64,000 bases of DNA. Origin: Citrobacter arsenatis. Lineage in GTDB: Bacteria > Pseudomonadota > Gammaproteobacteria > Enterobacterales > Enterobacteriaceae. Shown here piece by piece: positions 46,696 to 56,553 of the stretch. The stretch is taken from assembly GCF_004353845.1 (NCBI RefSeq), contig NZ_CP037864.1:2418001-2482000 (forward strand), written 5' to 3'. The stretch's first letter is position 1. Each line of letters opens with the position of its first letter. The position numbers and the translations under genes were made by a program. The notes beneath the pieces are model-generated. The model was given only the letters and a program-made list of their open reading frames with translations, was not told where the DNA came from and ran no database searches.

Positions 46696-47916
46696 GTGGT
46701 TGCTGATAGTCAGCCTGGACATATCGATCAAATTAAGCAGACCAATGCGGGCGCGGTTTATCGCCTGATTGATCAGCTGGGTCCGGTATCGCGTATTGAT
46801 CTCTCTCGCCTGGCACAATTGGCACCTGCCAGTATTACTAAAATTGTCCGCGAAATGCTCGAAGCGCACCTGGTGCAGGAGCTGGAAATCAAGGAAGCGG
46901 GCAGCCGTGGACGTCCGGCCGTTGGGCTGGTTGTTGAAACGGAAGCCTGGCACTATTTATCCATACGTATCAGTCGCGGCGAAATCTTTCTGGCGCTGCG
47001 CGATCTGAGCAGCAAGCTGGTGGTTGAAGATTGTCTCGAAATGGAGTTGGTCAGTGAAACACCGTTGCTGGAACGCGTCATTACCCAGGTCGATCAGTTT
47101 TTCATCCGCCACCAGCAAAAGCTGGAGCGCTTAACCTCCATTGCCATCACCTTACCCGGTATTATTGATACTGAAAACGGTATCGTGCATCGCATGCCAT
47201 TTTACGAAGATGTCAAAGAGATGCCGCTGGGCGAAGCGCTCGAGAACCATACCGGCGTTCCGGTTTATATTCAGCATGATATCAGCGCCTGGACTATGGC
47301 TGAGGCGCTTTTCGGCGCATCGCGCGGCGCACGCGACGTCATTCAGGTGGTGATCGATCATAACGTTGGGGCTGGCGTTATCACCGACGGTCATTTACTG
47401 CATGCTGGCAGCAGTAGCTTGGTGGAAATTGGCCATACGCAGGTGGATCCGTACGGTAAACGCTGCTACTGCGGTAACCATGGTTGCCTGGAAACGATCG
47501 CCAGCGTCGACAGCGTGCTCGAACTGGCGCAGGTACGCCTGAAGCAGTCAATGAGTTCTTCTTTACACGGACAACCGCTGACTGTCGACGCGCTATGTCT
47601 GGCGGCGATGCAGGGTGATTTATTGGCGAAAGATATCATCAGCGGCGTCGGAACCCACGTCGGGCGCATTCTGGCCATCATGGTGAATTTGTTCAACCCG
47701 CAAAAGATATTGATTGGTTCTCCGCTCAGTAAAGCGGCGGATATTTTGTTTCCTACTATTGCTGACAGCATTCGTCAGCAGGCGCTTCCGGCCTACAGCC
47801 AGCATATTGTCGTCGAAAGTACGCAGTTCACCAATCAAGGAACCATGGCAGGGGCTGCACTCGTTAAGGACGCGATGTATAACGGTTCTTTGTTGATTCG
47901 TCTATTACAGGGTTAA
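46696..47916 (+). CDS. mlc: Mlc, ROK-family repressor of PTS sugar genes
   Basis: 406 residues from GTG 46696, six bases after GGGAG; a GTG three bases earlier is the alternative. N-terminal winged helix (VSRIDLSRLAQLAPASITKIVREMLE, residues ~32-57, in parts). The ROK domain has the zinc motif CYCGNHGCLE and the sugar-binding-like GHTQVDP. It represses ptsG, manXYZ, malT and ptsHI and is sequestered at the membrane by unphosphorylated EIICB-Glc. It has its own palindromic operator and a CRP site upstream. Confidence 0.96.
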   Translation: MVADSQPGHIDQIKQTNAGAVYRLIDQLGPVSRIDLSRLAQLAPASITKIVREMLEAHLVQELEIKEAGSRGRPAVGLVVETEAWHYLSIRISRGEIFLALRDLSSKLVVEDCLEMELVSETPLLERVITQVDQFFIRHQQKLERLTSIAITLPGIIDTENGIVHRMPFYEDVKEMPLGEALENHTGVPVYIQHDISAWTMAEALFGASRGARDVIQVVIDHNVGAGVITDGHLLHAGSSSLVEIGHTQVDPYGKRCYCGNHGCLETIASVDSVLELAQVRLKQSMSSSLHGQPLTVDALCLAAMQGDLLAKDIISGVGTHVGRILAIMVNLFNPQKILIGSPLSKAADILFPTIADSIRQQALPAYSQHIVVESTQFTNQGTMAGAALVKDAMYNGSLLIRLLQG

Positions 47917-48041
47917 CATTTTTTAACTGTTGTACGAAAAATTGCGCTATCTCAAGCTGATTCTTGCCATCATACCTTAGACTTTCTCCACTGTTTTATT
48001 TTCCTGATTTATATTTTCAAAGCATAACGGTGGAGTTAGTG

Positions 48042-48737
48042 ATGCTGAAGCGTTTCTTTATTACAGGTACAGACACTTCTGTTGGGAAGACCGTAGTTTC
48101 CCGTGCATTACTACAAGCGTTAGCGTCAGGGGGTAAAAGCGTGGCGGGTTACAAACCCGTAGCGAAAGGAAGCAAAGAGACACCTGAAGGCCTGCGCAAC
48201 AAAGATGCGCTGGTACTACAAAGCGTGTCCACTCTCGAACTGCCTTATGAAGCGGTCAACCCGATTGCGCTCAGCGAAGACGAAAGTAGCGTTGCGCATA
48301 GTGGTCCGGTCAATTACACCCTGCTATCCAACGGTCTCGCAAGCCTCAGCGAAAAAGTCGATCACGTTGTTGTGGAAGGTACCGGAGGCTGGCGGAGTCT
48401 GATGAACGATCTGCGTCCGTTATCTGAATGGGTGGTGCAGGAACAACTGCCGGTGCTGATGGTAGTGGGTATCCAGGAAGGCTGTATCAATCATGCCATC
48501 CTTACCGCACAGGCGATTGCCAGCGACGGACTGCCGTTGATTGGCTGGGTCGCAAACCGAATCAACCCGGGGCTGGCGCATTATGCGGAAATCATTGATG
48601 TGCTGGGTAAGAAATTACCTGCACCGCTGATCGGCGAACTACCTTATCTGCCTCGCGCAGAGCAGCGTGAACTGTCTCAGTACATCCGCCTGTCAATGCT
48701 CGGCAGCGTGCTGTCGGTAGATAGAGTCCTGGCGTAA
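48042..48737 (+). CDS. bioD2: BioD2 dethiobiotin synthetase paralogue
   Basis: 231 residues from [17 protein letters not shown], with GGAG six bases upstream; the in-frame ATG at 47964 adds 26 unconserved residues. P-loop GTDTSVGKT (about 8-16), second motif GTGGWRSL. It closes the ureido ring of dethiobiotin from DAPA, CO2 and ATP; in E. coli this second copy (YnfK) contributes little to biotin synthesis under usual conditions. Its last 45 bp overlap the 3' end of clcB on the opposite strand. Confidence 0.95.
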   Translation: MLKRFFITGTDTSVGKTVVSRALLQALASGGKSVAGYKPVAKGSKETPEGLRNKDALVLQSVSTLELPYEAVNPIALSEDESSVAHSGPVNYTLLSNGLASLSEKVDHVVVEGTGGWRSLMNDLRPLSEWVVQEQLPVLMVVGIQEGCINHAILTAQAIASDGLPLIGWVANRINPGLAHYAEIIDVLGKKLPAPLIGELPYLPRAEQRELSQYIRLSMLGSVLSVDRVLA

Positions 48738-49946
48738 CGTTCGCGACAGCACTGACGCCAGCACACAGGCAATCAGCAATCCGGGGAGCAGACGATACTC
48801 CCCGGTCATTTCGCAAACCATCAGTGTCGACATTATTGGCGCATGCGTGGTCGCGGCCAGCAGCGTGGCCATCCCCGTTAATCCCAGCAAAATGGCAATT
48901 TCATCCGTTCCCGGAAGCCACAATCCCCACATGCGTCCAAGCAGCATGCCTACCGACAGGCCGACAAACAGCGTTGGCGTGAACACGCCACCTGGCGCAC
49001 CGGAACCACTGCTGGCAAGCACCGCCAGTAATTTGCAGATGAAGATCCCGCTTACCACTGCCAGCAACGGTGGGGAAAGTAAATACGACTGTACCACGCT
49101 GTAGCCGTTACCCCAGACCGCAGGCGTGAGCAATGACAGCAGACCAACGATCAGCCCACCAAGCGCCAGTTGCCACGGGGGCGAGAGTTTTAAGCGCAAA
49201 AAACCATTATGGCTGGTGGTCATCAACCACATAAAGAGCGGCCCGCAAATACCGGCTGCCAGACCGGTACTGACGATCATGACGTATTCCAGCGCATGCA
49301 GTTCCGGTATGAAGTGCACGGTATACAGCAGCGCATTGCTGTCGCTCAGCACATTGGTGGTGAGTAAGGCGACGACGGCAGAAACCACCACTGGTCCCAA
49401 TGACGCGAGGATCAGCGTGCCAAACAGCACTTCAGCAATAAATAAACTGCCTGCCTGCGGGGCATGATACGCTCCAGCCATACCTGCTGCGGCTCCACAG
49501 GCAATCCATAACTTCCATTCTGTACGCGGGGTAAAACGTTGAGCAAAGCAGGAGGCAGCCAGCGCCGCCAGTAAAATCATGGCACCTTCACGCCCGATGG
49601 CGCTCCCGCTGGCGACGACCAGTAACGAGGCCAGCGATTTCACCAGGCTGGCACTGACGTCAAATTGTCCATCGGTTTGCAGGGCCTCCATATAATCGGT
49701 GGGCGCCTGCGGGCGTAAGCGATTGAACTTTTGCCAGCCCCAAAGCAGTAAACCCGCCGCCAGCCCCCCTAACGCAGGCGTCAGCACGCGTCTTAAAGGC
49801 GAAAGGTTTGTCGCCGCGTTGACCAGGCTTCCCGTATCATTGCTCAGGAACAACCATTCGAGAAGAAACATAGCATGACGAAATCCTGCGACGGCCAGCG
49901 CGGCAAGGACGCCAATCAGCGCGGCAATCAGCAGACGGCGAAACAT
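48693..49946 (-). CDS. clcB: ClcB voltage-gated-type ClC chloride channel/antiporter
   Basis: 417 residues from [10 protein letters not shown], close to the 418 of E. coli; in-frame ATGs upstream at 49982 and 50069 exist, but the latter lies inside a hairpin. ClC fold with about ten to twelve membrane helices. Selectivity-filter motifs [10 protein letters not shown] and [11 protein letters not shown] are intact. It assists extreme acid resistance as a chloride-shunt protein. The 3' end overlaps bioD2 by 45 bp. No good ribosome site is seen, so the start is uncertain. Confidence 0.92.
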   Translation of the reverse strand: MFRRLLIAALIGVLAALAVAGFRHAMFLLEWLFLSNDTGSLVNAATNLSPLRRVLTPALGGLAAGLLLWGWQKFNRLRPQAPTDYMEALQTDGQFDVSASLVKSLASLLVVASGSAIGREGAMILLAALAASCFAQRFTPRTEWKLWIACGAAAGMAGAYHAPQAGSLFIAEVLFGTLILASLGPVVVSAVVALLTTNVLSDSNALLYTVHFIPELHALEYVMIVSTGLAAGICGPLFMWLMTTSHNGFLRLKLSPPWQLALGGLIVGLLSLLTPAVWGNGYSVVQSYLLSPPLLAVVSGIFICKLLAVLASSGSGAPGGVFTPTLFVGLSVGMLLGRMWGLWLPGTDEIAILLGLTGMATLLAATTHAPIMSTLMVCEMTGEYRLLPGLLIACVLASVLSRTLRQDSIYRQHAAEH

Positions 49947-50066
49947 GGCGCGCAGGTCAGGATAAGCATGTAAATGATGCATGAGTGGCCAGAGAGGAAG
50001 TTTCAGACGTTCTATTTTGCGACCATTTGGCAGCAGAAGCAAAAGCTCAGCGTGCGCAACAGGATG

Positions 50067-50098
50067 CACGACAGGCAGGATGCATCCTGCCTGTCGTG
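50067..50098 (-). terminator. Long hairpin after dmsD
   Basis: A 14-bp stem (CACGACAGGCAGGA / TCCTGCCTGTCGTG) with a TGCA loop, three bases after the dmsD stop. No T-tract follows, so it may stabilise the 3' end of the reductase operon or stop transcription inefficiently before clcB. Confidence 0.6.
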
Positions 50099-50101
50099 AA
50101 A

Positions 50102-50716
50102 TTAACGAAACAGGGGCTTATCAGCTATCGGGATCAGTAACTGTGACTGCCACTGCGACAGCGTCAGGCGCGCCAGCTCACCCAGCGCCTGATAGAACGG
50201 GTGGTCAGCTTTTTCGATAAATACATCAAGGAATCGCGATGACCACGGGAAAAGATGCCAGGCCAGCAGCTGTTCGCACTCGGTGTGGCGTTCGTTCTCA
50301 GCAAGCCAGGCCGTCAGCAACAGCAGCGAACCAAAGTGATCTTCTGGCTCATTTTGCTGTATGGCAAACTGGATACCGTTGTCCCGCATCCACTGACGCA
50401 GAGCCAGCGTAGAGTCGCCAAAAAGCACGTTTTCCCGATCCAGCCAGACGGATCCCCAGGGCGGAGAAGGTAGCGCATACGGACCGACAAACAGGCGCTG
50501 CCAGGCCTGCGGGAGAGGCTCATCGATCTCGGCTTGCAGTTGTGCTGCAAGCGGGAAGAGCGTTGTCTGATCAAGCGGCCACTGCCCTTGCCAGTCATCG
50601 GTTCTTAACGCGGTGACTAATGCAGAGGCTTCCGCGCTGTCTGGCGCGTAGTAAAATAGCGCGCCCAGTACGCGTGCAGCGGTAGAAAAGTTGTCACGTT
50701 GTGAAAAATGGGTCAT
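50102..50716 (-). CDS. dmsD: DmsD Tat proofreading chaperone
   Basis: 204 residues, as in E. coli. Cytoplasmic TorD-family redox-enzyme maturation protein that binds the twin-arginine leader of DmsA and YnfE and delays export until the molybdenum cofactor is inserted. [30 protein letters not shown] is the family core, described here in pieces: [10 protein letters not shown] and the HLFPW motif. Last gene of the ynfE-ynfG-ynfH-dmsD operon. Confidence 0.96.
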   Translation of the reverse strand: MTHFSQRDNFSTAARVLGALFYYAPDSAEASALVTALRTDDWQGQWPLDQTTLFPLAAQLQAEIDEPLPQAWQRLFVGPYALPSPPWGSVWLDRENVLFGDSTLALRQWMRDNGIQFAIQQNEPEDHFGSLLLLTAWLAENERHTECEQLLAWHLFPWSSRFLDVFIEKADHPFYQALGELARLTLSQWQSQLLIPIADKPLFR

Positions 50717-50758
50717 GCAAACAATCCTGAACAGTGCGGGTTACCCCGCACCAAAAAG

Positions 50759-51613
50759 TTAACCTGCAACAGCCATTCCGACTGTCATATGTAAACCGTA
50801 AAACAATCCGCGGCCGATGATTTCACCGCCAAGCACTAAAACTAAACCCAGCGCCAGTCCGCCGAGGGACGGTTCTTTGCGACGGATTAACGGACATATC
50901 CAGCAACCCAGACCTGCAGCCAGCAGCAGAACGCGCCAGACCTGTAAACTGCCATAGTCGGGAACCAGCGCGCTGGCGGATTGTACCGAGCTGTGAATGC
51001 CACCGAGGGACATACTCTGCAGGATGATAACAGCCACCGTCACCAGCAGGGCCACAACGCTGATACCGGCGAATCTGGCAGCGCTAAAAGAAACACCCGC
51101 AGCGCGCAGCAACAGGGCGGCGAACAGCGGCCCGATTAGCAACATCGTCATAAAAAAGGCCAGGGTGGTGTAGCCATTATACCAGGTTGGGACAGTGTCT
51201 ATCTGGTAGACGCTGGTCATTGCCAGGACAAAGGCCAGACCCAACAGCATGCCCACCATCAACCAGATTTTGCCTAACGCTGCGGGCATTTTACCGAGAA
51301 ACGCCACCAGCCACCACAGGCCACCGACGGCGAAAAAGAGTGAGCCGCTGGCAATTTCGTTACTCAGCGCAGATGCACCGACCCTGTTCAGCGAGTTAAA
51401 CGCACGCAGCGGCGAACCTAAATGCATAACCGAGGCGAGAAAGGCAATGCCCATCACGAGCCACAGAAAAAACATACTGCGCACGATACGTTGCTTTGCC
51501 ACACTGTCTTTAGCGGTCAGCCAGCCATAACCACTCACTATCAGTGCGCCGACCACACACTGACCCAGCACCGTAAACAGAACCAGCGGCCATTCATGCC
51601 ATCCATTGCCCAT
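50759..51613 (-). CDS. ynfH: YnfH membrane anchor subunit (DmsC family)
   Basis: 284 residues with eight membrane helices. DmsC-type quinol-oxidising anchor; MGNGWHEWPLVLFTVLGQ and the conserved NEIASGSLFFAVGG segment are present. It transfers electrons from menaquinol to the YnfG iron-sulfur protein. Its start is one base after the ynfG stop. The dmsD start lies 42 nt after its stop. Confidence 0.95.
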   Translation of the reverse strand: MGNGWHEWPLVLFTVLGQCVVGALIVSGYGWLTAKDSVAKQRIVRSMFFLWLVMGIAFLASVMHLGSPLRAFNSLNRVGASALSNEIASGSLFFAVGGLWWLVAFLGKMPAALGKIWLMVGMLLGLAFVLAMTSVYQIDTVPTWYNGYTTLAFFMTMLLIGPLFAALLLRAAGVSFSAARFAGISVVALLVTVAVIILQSMSLGGIHSSVQSASALVPDYGSLQVWRVLLLAAGLGCWICPLIRRKEPSLGGLALGLVLVLGGEIIGRGLFYGLHMTVGMAVAG

Positions 51614-51614
51614 G

Positions 51615-52232
51615 TTACACCTCCTTCGGATTTGCCAGATAACCCGTGGTATCCCCGGTCGGGCAGCTATTGGCGTTGGGTTTGATCACAATGCTCGGTT
51701 TGGTGAAGTGCGCACCCGGCAGCGGAGCGACTGCCGCCAGCTCACCGTGTTTTTTGCGCAGTTCATCAATGGGACCAAAGTCCAGTGCGCGCAGCGGACA
51801 GGACTCGACGCAGATGGGCTTTTTGCCGTCGGCGACGCGGTCATGACAGCCATCGCACTTGGTCATATGTCCTTTGGCGGCATTGTACTGCGGCGCGCCG
51901 TACGGGCAGGCCATGTGGCAGTAACGACAGCCGATGCATACGTCTTCATCCACCACCACAAAACCATCTTCACGTTTATGCATGGCACCGCTGGGACAAA
52001 CCTTGGTGCAGGCCGGATCTTCGCAGTGGTTACAGGCAATAGAAAGGTAGTAGGCAAAGACATTTTGCTGCCAGACGCCGTTGTCTTCCTGCCAGTCACC
52101 TCCGGCGTATTCGTAAATCCGGCGGAAACTGACGTCGGGAGTGAGATCCTTGTAGTCTTTGCAGGCCAGCTCGCAGGTTTTACACCCGGTGCAACGGCTG
52201 GAATCAATAAAAAATCCATACTGAGTTGTCAT
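51615..52232 (-). CDS. ynfG: YnfG iron-sulfur subunit (DmsB family)
   Basis: 205 residues with four 4Fe-4S cysteine clusters: CTGCKTCELACKD (about 14-26), CNHCEDPACTKVCPSG, CIGCRYCHMACPYG, and CDGCHDRV with a later CVESCPLR. It carries electrons between YnfH and YnfE on the periplasmic face. No leader of its own, so it is exported with YnfE by hitch-hiking. Ten bases after the ynfE stop. Confidence 0.96.
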   Translation of the reverse strand: MTTQYGFFIDSSRCTGCKTCELACKDYKDLTPDVSFRRIYEYAGGDWQEDNGVWQQNVFAYYLSIACNHCEDPACTKVCPSGAMHKREDGFVVVDEDVCIGCRYCHMACPYGAPQYNAAKGHMTKCDGCHDRVADGKKPICVESCPLRALDFGPIDELRKKHGELAAVAPLPGAHFTKPSIVIKPNANSCPTGDTTGYLANPKEV

Positions 52233-52242
52233 GGGTTAGTCC

Positions 52243-54681
52243 TTATACCTTCTCGATCTCGACCAGGTTAGTATGCTGTGGGTTGCCTTTTGCCAGCGGC
52301 GACGGACGTTGCGTTGTCAGGGTATTGACGCAGGCACCATGATCGATCTTATCGCCAGCCATATCGGCATCATGCCATGCGCCCTGGCCCATGGCGCTTA
52401 CGCCGGGCAGGATCCGCGGCGTCACTTTTGCCGGAATACGCACTTCACCGCGATCGTTAAAGACCCGCACCATATCGCCATTTGCAATTCCCCGTTTGTG
52501 GGCATCGACGGGATTTATCCAGACCTCCTGACGACAGGATGCCTGGAGAACATCGATATTGCCGTAGCTGGAGTGGGTACGGGATTTGTAGTGGAAACCA
52601 AACAACTGTAACGGGAATGAACTGCGTTTCGGGTCATCCCACCCTTCAAACGTGGATGCGTAAACCGGAAGCGGACTAATCACTTCATCCTTTTGCAACT
52701 CCCAGGTATTGGCAATTTTCGCCAGTCTGCTGGAGTAAATTTCAATCTTACCCGATGGGGTTTTGAGCGGATTGGCCTGCGGATCGTCGCGGAATTTTTT
52801 GTAGGCGACAAAGTGTCCGTTAGGATCTTTGCGTTTATAGATCCCCATTTTCTTCAGCTCGTCGTAAGAAGGGAGCGCTGGGTCTTTAGCCAGCATTTTT
52901 GCATACAGATACTGGAGCCATTGCTCCTGGGTCCGCCCCTCTGTAAACCGTTGATAGATATCGTCGCCAAGACGTTTTGCCACTTCACTCATTATCCAGT
53001 AGATCGGCCTACGCTCGAACTTAGGCGACGTTGCGGGTTGAATAAAAATGAGATACCCCATGTTGCCCGCATAGTCATTAGGAATGATGTCTTCCTGTTC
53101 AACGGTCATTAAATCAGGCAGCAGAATATCGGCATATTTGGCCGAAGAGGTCATGAAGTTTTCGATGACCACTATCATTTCGCATTTCGTGTCGTCCTGA
53201 AGGATCTCATGCGTCTTATTGATATCTGAGTGCTGGTTGGTAATGGTATTGCCCGCATAGTTCCAGATAAATTTAATCGGTACGTCGAGCTTATCTTTCC
53301 CACGAACGCCATCGCGGGTAGCGGTCATTTCCGGGCCACGGGCGATGGCGTCGGTCCAGCTAAAACAGGATATCTGGGTCTTGATGGGATTTTCGGGCAG
53401 CGGCATGCGTTCAATCGTGATGGTGTAGGTTGATTCTCGTGCGCCGCTATTGCCGCCGTTGATGCCGACATTGCCGGTCAAAATAGGCAACATGGCGATC
53501 GCACGTGAGGTCAGTTCGCCGTTAGCCTGACGTTGTGGACCCCAACCCTGACAAATATACGCCGGTTTTGTGCTGCCGATTTCCCGTGCCAGTTTGATAA
53601 TGCGCTCGGCAGGGATCCCGGTGATGTGTGAGGCCCATTGGGGCGTTTTGGCAACACCGTCATCGCCGTCGCCCAGAATATAGGCTTTGTAGTGCCCGTT
53701 AGCCGGTGCGTCGGTGGGCAGCGTTTTTTCGTCATAACCCACACAGTATTTGTCGAGGAACGCCTGGTCGACGAGATCTTCGTTTATCAGGACCCAGGCG
53801 ATTCCCGCCACTAATGCGGCATCGGTTCCCGGACGAATAGGGATCCACTCATCTTCACGACCCGCTGCGGTATCGGTATAACGCGGGTCAATGACGATCA
53901 TCCGGGCATTAGAGCGCTCGCGGGCCTGTTCAAGGAAGTACGTTATTCCGCCGCCGCTCATACGCGTTTCGGCAGGGTTATTACCGAACATTACCACCAG
54001 CTTCGTGTTTTCTATATCGGAGGTGCTGTTGCCGTCATTTGAGCCGTAGGTATAAGGCATTGCCGCCGCGATTTGCGCGGTACTGTAGGTGCCGTAATGA
54101 CTCAGAAATCCGCCATAGCAGTTCATCAGGCGAGCGACCAGCGAGGCATAAGGGGAGGAGCGTGTAATGTTACCGCCGACAATGCCAGAGGTGTAGTTGA
54201 TATATACGGCCTCGTTACCATATTTCTGCACGGTATTTTTCAAACTGGCGCTGATGGTATCCAGAGCTTCCTGCCATGTGATGCGTTCGAATTTACCTTC
54301 ACCGCGTTTGCCTACGCGCTTCATTGGATAATTCAGCCGGTCCGGATGATTAATCCGTCGACGGATTGAGCGCCCTCGCAAACAGGCACGGACCTGGTGT
54401 TGACCATAAGTATCGTCACCGGTCGTGTCGGACTCCACCCAGACGACTTCATCATCTTTGACGTGGAGTTGCAGGGCACAGCGACTGCCGCAGTTCACGG
54501 AACAAGCGCCCCAAATCACTTTTTCTTCAGCGGGTTGTATCGCCTGTTGTACCGCAGCGGCAGCGGTGCGCATTCCGAAAGGTAACGACAGTCCGCCCGC
54601 GGCAAGCGCCAGTGAACCGATAGCCGAGGATTTCACTAATGTCCTGCGGCTGATGCCTCCATATTGCTCAGTTTCCGACAT
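52243..54681 (-). CDS. ynfE: YnfE molybdopterin reductase catalytic subunit (DMSO/selenate reductase type)
   Basis: 812 residues. Tat leader SRRTLVKSSAIG (about 11-22). The 4Fe-4S binding cysteines are 60, 64, 68 and 100, and the likely Mo-ligand serine is Ser200 in HYGTYSTAQI, as in DmsA. It resembles E. coli YnfE more than YnfF, for example in the leader and in CFSWTDAI. E. coli has tandem ynfE and ynfF; here only one gene is present. E. coli YnfE/YnfF act in selenate reduction. A near-consensus FNR site about 100 bp upstream implies anaerobic induction. Confidence 0.94.
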   Translation of the reverse strand: MSETEQYGGISRRTLVKSSAIGSLALAAGGLSLPFGMRTAAAAVQQAIQPAEEKVIWGACSVNCGSRCALQLHVKDDEVVWVESDTTGDDTYGQHQVRACLRGRSIRRRINHPDRLNYPMKRVGKRGEGKFERITWQEALDTISASLKNTVQKYGNEAVYINYTSGIVGGNITRSSPYASLVARLMNCYGGFLSHYGTYSTAQIAAAMPYTYGSNDGNSTSDIENTKLVVMFGNNPAETRMSGGGITYFLEQARERSNARMIVIDPRYTDTAAGREDEWIPIRPGTDAALVAGIAWVLINEDLVDQAFLDKYCVGYDEKTLPTDAPANGHYKAYILGDGDDGVAKTPQWASHITGIPAERIIKLAREIGSTKPAYICQGWGPQRQANGELTSRAIAMLPILTGNVGINGGNSGARESTYTITIERMPLPENPIKTQISCFSWTDAIARGPEMTATRDGVRGKDKLDVPIKFIWNYAGNTITNQHSDINKTHEILQDDTKCEMIVVIENFMTSSAKYADILLPDLMTVEQEDIIPNDYAGNMGYLIFIQPATSPKFERRPIYWIMSEVAKRLGDDIYQRFTEGRTQEQWLQYLYAKMLAKDPALPSYDELKKMGIYKRKDPNGHFVAYKKFRDDPQANPLKTPSGKIEIYSSRLAKIANTWELQKDEVISPLPVYASTFEGWDDPKRSSFPLQLFGFHYKSRTHSSYGNIDVLQASCRQEVWINPVDAHKRGIANGDMVRVFNDRGEVRIPAKVTPRILPGVSAMGQGAWHDADMAGDKIDHGACVNTLTTQRPSPLAKGNPQHTNLVEIEKV

Positions 54682-54781
54682 AACTCACTCCATTATAGTT
54701 ATCGCTATATATTAATTTATATAGCGTAATTAATAGCCTGCTAATAATAGAGTGAGTTTACCCACTAATAGGTACGGGATA

Positions 54782-54795
54782 TTAATGCATATCAA
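54782..54795 (-). promoter_or_regulatory. FNR site upstream of ynfE
   Basis: The minus strand reads TTGATATGCATTAA, nine of ten conserved positions of TTGAT-N4-ATCAA. TAAACT, a possible -10, follows after 21 bp (54755-54760), which is the class II FNR geometry. It lies just beyond the ynfD terminator hairpin. Confidence 0.8.
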
Positions 54796-54804
54796 ACAGA
54801 AGTG

Positions 54805-54824
54805 ACCCTCCGCGAACGGAGGGT
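54805..54824 (-). terminator. ynfD terminator hairpin
   Basis: ACCCTCCG-TTCG-CGGAGGGT on the minus strand, five bases after the ynfD stop, followed by a weak CACTTCTGTTT tail. Confidence 0.75.
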
Positions 54825-54829
54825 AAGAT

Positions 54830-55135
54830 TTATTGTGGTTCGGTGAGGGGCCCGTCCTGGGCAGGAGCACTATTGGCGGGGGCATTGCCGCTGTTGGTCC
54901 GGGTATAGAGAATTTTGTGCGTATCGTTTGCACAGTGTCCCACGACCAGTGAATCTGGTTGATCGGCCTGATCGTTGGGAACAATGTTCAGCGTAAAGCT
55001 GGATTCAGCAACGCCATTATTAATGATGCGCTGTTCGATATCGCTTTTCACTCGTTCGCATGACGCCGGGGCCGCCAGAACCTGCGGAGAGGCGGCTAGC
55101 AGTAAGAACGCAGTAATTCCTGTTATATATTTCAT
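54830..55135 (-). CDS. ynfD: YnfD, DUF1161 periplasmic protein
   Basis: 101 residues from MKYITGITAFLLL, chosen because AAGGAG lies six bases before this ATG; another ATG three bases upstream is too close. Signal peptide cleaved near VLAA. Conserved SCERVKSDIEQRI and VVGHCANDTHKI contribute two cysteines, probably a disulfide. The C-terminal tail is Pro/Ala-rich. Function unknown. Divergent from ynfC. Confidence 0.92.
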   Translation of the reverse strand: MKYITGITAFLLLAASPQVLAAPASCERVKSDIEQRIINNGVAESSFTLNIVPNDQADQPDSLVVGHCANDTHKILYTRTNSGNAPANSAPAQDGPLTEPQ

Positions 55136-55240
55136 CATCAGCTCCTTTATGATCGACATAGTCTAAGACTAGCATTTCTGGTGTAAATAACTGTATTTGC
55201 TAATATGATTGAGAATTATCTTCTTATCCCGGTGAAAAAT

Positions 55241-55951
55241 GTGAAGAAAAAGACCCTGTTAGGTTTCCTTTGTGTCGTGCTGGTCGGGTGTGATAACGCC
55301 AAAGGGCTGAATTCCTTTACGCCGGAAATGGCCAGCTTTTCCAATGAATTTGATTTCGATCCGCTGCGCGGGCCGGTGAAAGATTTCAGTCAGACGCTGC
55401 TCAATGACAAAGGTGAAGTCACCAAGCGCGTTGCCGGTACGCTCTCGCAGGAAGGATGCTTCGATACCCTTGAACTGCATGATATCGAGAACAATGCCGG
55501 CATGGCCCTGGTTCTGGATGCTAACTATTACCGGGACGCCGAAACGCTCGAAAAACGGATTCGTTTACAAGGTAAATGCCAACTGGCTGAATTGCCTGCG
55601 GCGGGCGTGGTGTGGGATACCGACGACAACGGTTTTGTTGTTTCCGCCACGGGAAAAGAGATGAAGGTGCAGTATCGGTATGATGCAGAGGGTTACCCGT
55701 TGGGTAAAACAACCGTCAACAAGGACAATACGTTGCAGGTTGATGCCAAACCGTCGGTTGATCCGTTGAAGAAGCTGGACTACACCGCGGTGAGCCTGCT
55801 CAATAATCAACCGGTAGGCAATGTCAAACAGACCTGTAAGTACGATGAGTATGCGAATCCAGTCAACTGCCAGCTCGTTATCGTTGATGAGAGCGTGAAG
55901 CCGGCAGTTGAACACCATTACTCAATAGAAAACACCATCGATTACTACTAA
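55241..55951 (+). CDS. ynfC: YnfC lipoprotein
   Basis: 236 residues from a GTG at 55241, giving a lipoprotein signal with lipobox LVGC and the lipidated Cys17, the same length and position as E. coli YnfC. Other in-frame starts (GTG 55232, ATG 55205) would make the n-region unusually long. The mature part begins with the conserved FTPEMASFSNEFDFDPLRG. UPF0257 family, function unknown. Envelope-associated. Confidence 0.92.
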   Translation: MKKKTLLGFLCVVLVGCDNAKGLNSFTPEMASFSNEFDFDPLRGPVKDFSQTLLNDKGEVTKRVAGTLSQEGCFDTLELHDIENNAGMALVLDANYYRDAETLEKRIRLQGKCQLAELPAAGVVWDTDDNGFVVSATGKEMKVQYRYDAEGYPLGKTTVNKDNTLQVDAKPSVDPLKKLDYTAVSLLNNQPVGNVKQTCKYDEYANPVNCQLVIVDESVKPAVEHHYSIENTIDYY

Positions 55952-55957
55952 CCGCCC

Positions 55958-56518
55958 TTACTGAGCGGTTGGTTGCAGCAGGTTGGGACCTGACGTTTTA
56001 TGTTCTGCCAGATACTGCTGCTGGAAGATACACATACGGATAGTGTTGCGGTATTGGCCGTTGATAAAGAATTCATGAATCAGCTCGCCTTCCACCATAA
56101 AGCCGAGTTTACGGTAGATGTGGATGGCTTTTTCATTCTCTTTATCAACGATCAGATACAGCTTATATAAATTGAGTACGGTAAAGCCGTAATCCATCGC
56201 CAGCTTAGCCGCGCGCGTTGCCAGACCTTTTCCCTGATACTCCGGTGAAATGATGATCTGGAATTCTGCCCGGCGGTGCACATGGTTAATTTCAACCAAC
56301 TCTACCAGACCGGCTTTCTCACCGTCGCATTCCACAACAAAGCGGCGTTCGCTTTGGTCGTGAATATGCTTGTCATACAGGTCTGACAGCTCAACAAACG
56401 CTTCGTAAGGTTCTTCAAACCAGTAACGCATTACGCTGGCGTTATTATCAAGCTGATGAACAAATCGTAAATCTTCACGCTCCAGCGGGCGCAGCTTAAC
56501 ACTGAGGGCGCTAGTCAT
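55958..56518 (-). CDS. speG: SpeG spermidine N-acetyltransferase
   Basis: 186 residues from [16 protein letters not shown], the E. coli length. GNAT fold with the acetyl-CoA loop [10 protein letters not shown]. Dodecameric enzyme that acetylates spermidine and spermine, detoxifying excess polyamines. It works alongside the MdtJI exporter, also in this window. AGGA lies before the ATG. Convergent with ynfC; ynfB lies upstream on the same strand. Confidence 0.97.
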   Translation of the reverse strand: MTSALSVKLRPLEREDLRFVHQLDNNASVMRYWFEEPYEAFVELSDLYDKHIHDQSERRFVVECDGEKAGLVELVEINHVHRRAEFQIIISPEYQGKGLATRAAKLAMDYGFTVLNLYKLYLIVDKENEKAIHIYRKLGFMVEGELIHEFFINGQYRNTIRMCIFQQQYLAEHKTSGPNLLQPTAQ

Positions 56519-56553
56519 ATCGTATCCTTTCAATATCCTTCAAAGTGCAATGA

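Noticed and set aside
49947..50069. Longer N-terminus for ClcB
   Set aside because: The extension begins inside the dmsD 3' hairpin, is not conserved with E. coli ClcB, and has no ribosome site.
51606..52271. 221-residue plus-strand ORF opposite ynfG
   Set aside because: Antisense shadow of the cysteine-rich ynfG gene, with no family resemblance.
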